Of a DNA stretch of 64,000 nucleotides, positions 59,486-64,000 are shown piece by piece. The notes below the pieces were generated by a model that did no database searches, was not told the DNA's origin, and saw only the letters and a program-made list of their open reading frames with translations. The position numbers were made by a program, and so were the translations under genes. The stretch spans positions 18,681 to 82,680 of the forward strand of contig WHTZ01000024.1 of NCBI GenBank assembly GCA_009377495.1, written 5' to 3'. The stretch's first letter is position 1. The number at the start of each line of letters is the position of its first letter. This DNA comes from Luteitalea sp. GTDB taxonomy: Bacteria > Acidobacteriota > Vicinamibacteria > Vicinamibacterales > Vicinamibacteraceae.

Positions 59486-60538
59486 CTACTGCTTCACGAG
59501 CTCCACGCGCCGGTTCTTGGCTCGCCCGTTCTCAGTCTCGTTCGTTGCGACCGGAGCCATCATGCCGGCACCGGCGGCGCGCAGCCTCGGCGCGGCGACA
59601 CCGTGCTTCGTCGTCAGCTCCCGGATGACCGAGGCCGCCCGGCGATCGGATAGCGCCACGTTGGCCGCGTAGTCACCCACGTTATCTGTATGGCCGACGA
59701 CCAGGAGCCCGAGGCCGCGATCCTGCTCGAGCAGCTTCGCGACTTCCTGGATTGCCGCGCTCGACTCAGCCTTCAGGTCAGCGCCGTTGGTATCGAAGTA
59801 GATCCCGTCTAGCGCCACCCGTCCGTTCTGAGTGATCTCCTTCGCCATGGCGGCTGCGTCGACGGTGACCATCCCCGCGTCCATCGACGTGGTCTCGATG
59901 ACGTCCAGCGCCACGTGAATCCGGCCCAACATCTCGCTCGGGACGGCGTGCGTCCGCCGTCCGGCGAACAGCGAGACGTACACGTCGCCCTGCGGCAAGG
60001 TCCCCTTCGCCGCGAGGTACCGCGCATCGTCGAAGAACCCGTGCAGGGCGTACTCGGCGAAATCGAACATCCCCTTGTTGCCGTATTTCTTCATGGGTCG
60101 ATTGAGCATCCGGGTCAGATTGTAGCCGCCCTTAGGGCCGCACGTGTCCGCGACGCACGTGTACAGCGGCTTGAAGCCCGCTTTCGTGAGCTCCTGTTCG
60201 TAGCTCCTGATGACTTCGAGTGGGGTTCGGCCCTCAGGGGCAACGTACACGATGCGGGTCACCTTGCCTTCGACACGCTGAGACTTGGCCGGTGCGACGA
60301 CCTCTCCCATTGCGTCGGCTGTCACCGGACTCAACGGGATGAGGAACTCGTCGAACGTGCGGACGTCGTCGCTGAGTATCACCGACCCGGCGTATCGAGA
60401 GATTAACGGGTGATCCTTGCCGCCCTCGACGTCCTGCGTGGGCTGGCCAGCCGCTGTCGACACGACTAGTGCGCCAACGCCTCCCGCGCGCATGAGGTGT
60501 CCGAATCCGGCACGTGCCACAACAAGCCATTGCTGCAT
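59486..60538 (-). CDS. DUF4892-OmpA outer-membrane protein
   Basis: A 350-residue envelope protein. An N-terminal leader (about 1-30) is followed by a DUF4892 domain (about 40-220: DHPLISRYAGSVI, EVIRSYEQELTKAGFKPLYTC) and a C-terminal OmpA peptidoglycan-binding domain (about 235-350) with IYFDTNGADLKAES, VVGHTDNVGDYAANVALSDRRAASV and a final NRRVEL. The OmpA part binds diaminopimelate in the cell wall through the Asp and Arg in these motifs. A GGAGG Shine-Dalgarno 4 bp before the ATG at 60538 sets the start, although the frame is open upstream into the HIT gene. Confidence 0.88.
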   Translation of the reverse strand: MQQWLVVARAGFGHLMRAGGVGALVVSTAAGQPTQDVEGGKDHPLISRYAGSVILSDDVRTFDEFLIPLSPVTADAMGEVVAPAKSQRVEGKVTRIVYVAPEGRTPLEVIRSYEQELTKAGFKPLYTCVADTCGPKGGYNLTRMLNRPMKKYGNKGMFDFAEYALHGFFDDARYLAAKGTLPQGDVYVSLFAGRRTHAVPSEMLGRIHVALDVIETTSMDAGMVTVDAAAMAKEITQNGRVALDGIYFDTNGADLKAESSAAIQEVAKLLEQDRGLGLLVVGHTDNVGDYAANVALSDRRAASVIRELTTKHGVAAPRLRAAGAGMMAPVATNETENGRAKNRRVELVKQ

Positions 60539-60708
60539 AGAGCCTCCACTGCTTTCCATAACGTCGGACGTCATCGAAGTGAACAGTGCCTGACATACTC
60601 CGCAGACCCAGCTTCGAGCATGAGTGGAGGATGGATCGAACCTTAAGTCTCCGTCTGTCCTGACTGCGGCACCATTTACAGCATGGTGAAGGGCCGCTGA
60701 TCCGTGAT

Positions 60709-61098
60709 TCAACGCCACCTGTTCGCCTCCTGCTTGAGCCAGAAGCGAATGCCACGACCAGCGAAGGGTTCTTGCGCGAATCGGGGAATCACGTGCAGGT
60801 GCGCATGCATGATCTCCTGGCCGCCTACGGCACCACAGTTCCAGCCGATGTTGTAGCCGTCTGGGCGATACGTTTCATCCATCCACGTCTTCACATTTGC
60901 CAGTAACTGGAACGTCGCCTGCACTTCGTCTGCCGTCAGGTCGAACACCGTCTCCGCGTGACGAATCGGAACGATCACGCCAGATTCAGCCAGTGCACCT
61001 TGCGTCTTCTCGTTCTGGAGAAACAGCGCCGAGTGATTCCGGCAGACCAGACGTTGATCGGGGTCGTCAGCCCAGCGGCAGAACGGACAGTCAGTCAT
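60709..61098 (-). CDS. HIT family nucleotide hydrolase/transferase
   Basis: A 129-residue histidine-triad protein. The active-site motif is MHAHLHVIPRF (His-x-His-x-His) near residue 100. The N-terminus has CPFC, a possible zinc site seen in some members (CPFCRWADDPDQRLVCRN). Family members hydrolyse adenosine phosphoramidates or diadenosine polyphosphates. It lies 171 bp upstream of the DUF4892-OmpA gene on the same strand and may be cotranscribed. Confidence 0.92.
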   Translation of the reverse strand: MTDCPFCRWADDPDQRLVCRNHSALFLQNEKTQGALAESGVIVPIRHAETVFDLTADEVQATFQLLANVKTWMDETYRPDGYNIGWNCGAVGGQEIMHAHLHVIPRFAQEPFAGRGIRFWLKQEANRWR

Positions 61099-61297
61099 GT
61101 TGTTGGGGATTATCTCTTCGTTCAGCCGCTGTCCGCAGTCAGCATCACGCGGCCGCGTTTAGGGTACTCGTCGTCCTGTCGTTCGGTGCCGCGTTGGCCT
61201 GGGGTGTTCACGTGAAGACGAGACCGCAACTTAACCTCGTACCCTGATGGATGCTTAGCGACGACGCATCCACGCGAGACGATGGACGGCGACAGAC

Positions 61298-63031
61298 TCA
61301 CGACTCAGGGGACAGTTCGCGATGCGCGCGTGCACGCTCCCGATCGATCTGCTCTGGCGTTGCTCCGAGCGTCTCAAGAATGTTCTCAATGAACGCAAGG
61401 GCGACTTCCCCTTCACCTGAGTACACCGTATCGGCGCCGGCCGCCTTCAGAGCTCCGACGTCTCGGAGATACGATGCGCGCGCCAGGACACGTACGTTGG
61501 GGTTCAGCCCGCGCGCTATGCGGATCACCTCGGTGCTGTTGGCCATGCCGGCAGACCCAAGAATCAGGCTGCCTGACGTGGGAACGCCTGCCGCAACGAG
61601 CGTTTCAGGACGAGTCGCATCGCCGTATACCGCGTCGATGCCACGGTTGCGAAGCGCCCGCACGGTGTCCATGTTGAGTTCGATGACCGTCGGCTCGATT
61701 CGGTTGTCACGCAGCAGGTCGACCACCGTGCGACCCGTTGGACCGTGCCCGATCACCACCGCGCGATGACTCGGATCGGGCGGACGGCGTGTCCCCGGAG
61801 AGCCCGCGTCGATCGGTGTTGACGGTCCGCGCTCCATCAGGTTGCGGAACCGTGGCCGGGCGGCGATCCATCGCTCTGCGGGTCCAATAGCCCGGTACAG
61901 CAAGGGATTCAGCACAATTGACGCGATCGACGTCGCGACGAGCACGTTCGTGGCCGTGGACGTCAACACGCCCAGCTCCTTGCCGAGTGTCGCGAGAATG
62001 AACGAAAATTCACCGATCTGCGACAGCGCGATGGCGACGGTCAGCGCCGCCCTCACCGGGTACCTCATCGCCCACACGATCAGCAGCGCCACGAGCGGTT
62101 TTCCGAACAGCACGACCATCAACGCGCCGATGATGAGGCCCGGTGCTCGCAACAGAGAGCCCGGATCGAGCAGCATCCCAACAGAGACGAAGAACAGCAC
62201 GGCGAACGCATCTCGCATGGGTAGCGCTTCCGAGGCCGCGCGCAAGCTGTACTCGGATCGACCGACGACCATGCCAGCGAGAAATGCTCCAAGCGCCATG
62301 GAGACGCTGAAGATCAATGCGGAGCCCACCGCAATCCCCAGCGCGATTACGAGTACCGTCAACGTGAACAGCTCTCGTGACTTGGTTCCCTCGACGTAGT
62401 CGAGCACCCGCGGAATCACCTGAGTACCGACGACTGCCGTGAACGCCACAAGCGCGGAGACTTTGACGGCCGTCAAGCCCAACGCGGCCCAGAGCGGCGT
62501 ATCCGCATCGGTGGTGCCGAACAGTGCTGGGAGCAGCACCAACGCGAGAACGGTGAAGAGATCTTCGACCACCAACCATCCAACGGCGATGTGGCCGGCC
62601 TCCGTATGGAGGTCGTTGTTGTCAGCGAGCACGCGTGCCAGGACGACGGTGCTGGCGACAGCCAGCGCCATACCGAAGATCAGCCCGGCTGACCAATCCC
62701 AACCAACACTGCGCGCCAGGAGAGCGCCCAACGCTGTCGCCACCGCGCTCTGCGCGACAGCGCCAGGTATGGCAACACGCCGGACGGCGAGCAGCTCCTC
62801 GACGTGAAACTGAAGCCCCACGCCGAACATGAGCAGAATGACGCCGATTTCCGCCAGTTGCTCTGCTAACGAAGCATCTGCGACGAAGCCGGGAGTGTAC
62901 GGACCGACAAGGGTACCGGCGAGCAAATAGCCAACGATTGGAGACAGACCGACGCGCTGGGTGATGTAGCCCAACACCAAGGCCGCACCAAGCCCGCCGG
63001 TCAGTGTGAGGATCAGATCGTAATCGTGCAT
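61298..63031 (-). CDS. Kef/YbaL-type cation:proton antiporter with TrkA-N domain
   Basis: A 577-residue CPA2 antiporter. Residues 1-385 form about 12 membrane helices with family motifs GYITQRVGLSPIVGYLLAGTLVGPY, GVILLMFGVGLQFH and ALSQIGEFSFILATLG. Residues 415-535 form an RCK/TrkA-N regulatory domain (AVVIGHGPTGRTVVDLLRDN, then GDATRPETLVAAGV), which binds NAD(H) or another nucleotide and controls transport. The usual function is potassium/proton exchange for pH or electrophile stress. It stands alone between the HIT gene and a gene-poor end region. Confidence 0.93.
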   Translation of the reverse strand: MHDYDLILTLTGGLGAALVLGYITQRVGLSPIVGYLLAGTLVGPYTPGFVADASLAEQLAEIGVILLMFGVGLQFHVEELLAVRRVAIPGAVAQSAVATALGALLARSVGWDWSAGLIFGMALAVASTVVLARVLADNNDLHTEAGHIAVGWLVVEDLFTVLALVLLPALFGTTDADTPLWAALGLTAVKVSALVAFTAVVGTQVIPRVLDYVEGTKSRELFTLTVLVIALGIAVGSALIFSVSMALGAFLAGMVVGRSEYSLRAASEALPMRDAFAVLFFVSVGMLLDPGSLLRAPGLIIGALMVVLFGKPLVALLIVWAMRYPVRAALTVAIALSQIGEFSFILATLGKELGVLTSTATNVLVATSIASIVLNPLLYRAIGPAERWIAARPRFRNLMERGPSTPIDAGSPGTRRPPDPSHRAVVIGHGPTGRTVVDLLRDNRIEPTVIELNMDTVRALRNRGIDAVYGDATRPETLVAAGVPTSGSLILGSAGMANSTEVIRIARGLNPNVRVLARASYLRDVGALKAAGADTVYSGEGEVALAFIENILETLGATPEQIDRERARAHRELSPES

Positions 63032-63190
63032 GTGAGAAATCGACTACAGGACCGCCGTTGGCCTCAGCAGCTGACGAGCGTCGAGGGCATCAATTGCCGC
63101 CGGGTACCCGCCTGGAAAGCGTGATTAAAACCCGCCCACGACGACCATGGCGGCAGAGCCGCTGGTGTCGGTGACGCGATCGCAAGCGTG

Positions 63191-63526
63191 TCAGGCGAGA
63201 GGAGGTGGTCGAGAGGCCAAAGGTAAGCGGCGAAGCGCATCTTTGAGCGGCCCTGACGGCGGCCGGACAGACTCGCCTGGCAGGACGACTGGCGGCTGGT
63301 TCCAAGGGCGGTGTGTGCGATGGCCGCAAGCCAGGCTGAGCGTGTCGCTGTCTTTGGCTCGGATCCCCTGTGCGCAGTTCGTTACCGGCCAATACAGCGA
63401 GACGTACGGTCGGCCACTGCCGTCCGTCCGCTGTCCCTTGGCGTTGTCCAGGCCCATGCCGGCCAGGCAAGGAACGGCTGCCAAGGCGACAACCACAAGC
63501 AGGTGGACGAGTCGCCAGCTTCGCAC
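63191..63526 (-). CDS. possible small exported protein
   Basis: From a GTG at 63526 this frame encodes 111 residues with a convincing signal peptide (SWRLVHLLVVVALAAVPCLAG) followed by a polar part with DGSGRPYVSLYWPVTNCAQG. The last 30 residues are Pro/Leu/Arg-rich and look non-coding, so the gene may be broken or shorter. No family recognised and no clear Shine-Dalgarno. Confidence 0.3.
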   Translation of the reverse strand: MRSWRLVHLLVVVALAAVPCLAGMGLDNAKGQRTDGSGRPYVSLYWPVTNCAQGIRAKDSDTLSLACGHRTHRPWNQPPVVLPGESVRPPSGPLKDALRRLPLASRPPPLA

Positions 63527-63589
63527 GCCTGCAGTATATCGCGGCAATTGCCTCTCGGTCGTCGCATGTCGTCCAGCGAATTGGTGGAG

Positions 63590-63768
63590 ACGAAACGAAG
63601 CAAGCGCGGGTGAGCCTGAGCGAACCCGAGGCGCAGCGGATGAAACACGGCGACAACGCGATCGCACCGAGCTACAACGTGCAGCTCAGCACCGACGGCA
63701 AGGCGGGTGTGATCGTGGGCCGGCCGAGGTTCTGTTGCGCCTTCCACGCCACTCGTTGCGAAAGATAG
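63590..63768 (+). pseudogene. IS1182-like transposase fragment
   Basis: About 40 residues (SEPEAQRMKHGDNAI, then APSYNVQLSTDGKAGVIVG) resemble the D-P-E-A-R-x-M and Y-N-V-Q-x-A-x-D-x-x-x-x-I-V segment of IS1182-family transposases around a catalytic Asp. Neither end of an element is visible, and the frame degrades after VIVG. It is a relic. Confidence 0.6.
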
Positions 63769-64000
63769 ACAAGCTCGGTAATAGCGACTGGAGCTTCGCA
63801 GCGAACGAGCAGCGCTTGGATATCCGCATGTGCAAGTTCCCCGGGAAGGTGGACCCAAGGCGGGCTGTCGGCACTCGCCGCCATGCGCGCACCGGCGCCC
63901 GTGCGATGCACGCGATCCGCCCCCGTGAGGCACCGCGTGGCATAAGACGATAGCAACTGTCTTTGATGTCAACAGCTTTCTACATCCGCGCGGCCGCTGC

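Larger units (their letters stand above)
63032..64000. other. gene-poor end region
   Basis: Apart from the possible small exported protein and the transposase relic I see no supported gene in these 969 bp. Long open frames on both strands overlap each other and lack domain-like patterns. Confidence 0.5.

Noticed and set aside
63590..63768. Intact insertion sequence
   Set aside because: Only about 40 recognisable residues remain, with no terminal repeats or full transposase frame.

Overview
This is a GC-rich chromosomal window of about 64 kb from a Gram-negative bacterium, most likely an Acidobacteriota member close to the Vicinamibacteria. I infer this from three large ADOP/MacB-like permeases of the acidobacterial type, an Oar-like TonB receptor with a carboxypeptidase-regulatory domain, a BlaI/M56 pair with a HEAT-repeat tail, and several families of short palindromic intergenic repeats. 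I saw no rRNA, tRNA, CRISPR array or prophage.

Layout. 0-8 kb: the tail of a cupredoxin-like gene, a response regulator with an HD-GYP domain, a PEGA-domain membrane protein followed by a TonB-C-terminal protein, and a DUF2339 multispanning membrane protein. 7-13 kb: gltB-gltD, the two subunits of glutamate synthase. 13-20 kb: a sulfatase, an ADOP permease, a DinB-like protein, a Gfo/Idh/MocA oxidoreductase with a Tat-type leader, and a PAP2 phosphatase. 20.6-29.7 kb: a tight seven-gene minus-strand operon (degenerate KS/CLF, FabG, ACP, polysaccharide deacetylase, 987-residue outer-membrane protein, PHP protein, KS) with a divergent LolA-like gene. 30-32.5 kb: a BlaI repressor and M56 sensor pair. 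32.6-37.4 kb: a B12-type radical SAM protein divergent from an MMPL exporter and a family 2 glycosyltransferase. 37.4-46.7 kb: a block of ECF sigma factor, anti-sigma factor, TonB receptor and S8 protease, bounded by a 24-bp near-identical direct repeat. 46.8-51.2 kb: an LpxL-like acyltransferase, then a decaying area with a deleted ABC transporter, a sigma/anti-sigma pair and an amber-interrupted membrane hydrolase. 51.2-59.5 kb: a DUF2062-methyltransferase fusion, a chorismatase (FkbO/XanB2 family), a FabZ-like dehydratase and two ADOP permeases. 59.5-63 kb: DUF4892-OmpA protein, HIT protein, Kef-type antiporter. 63-64 kb: nearly gene-free, with a transposase remnant.

The most interesting reading is that many genes between 20.6 and 56.5 kb form a dispersed aryl-polyene or xanthomonadin-like pathway. 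The chorismatase would make a hydroxybenzoate starter. The KS, KS/CLF, FabG, FabZ-like protein and ACP would build the polyene. The LpxL-like acyltransferase and glycosyltransferase would attach it to a lipid, and the LolA-like protein and MMPL exporter would carry it to the outer membrane. The aryl-ACP ligase, phosphopantetheinyl transferase and thioesterase are not in the window, so the assignment is an inference. A second signal is a palindromic repeat family: two 66-bp perfect inverted pairs, one of them supplying start codons to two divergent genes, and a third copy read in frame inside the PHP protein.
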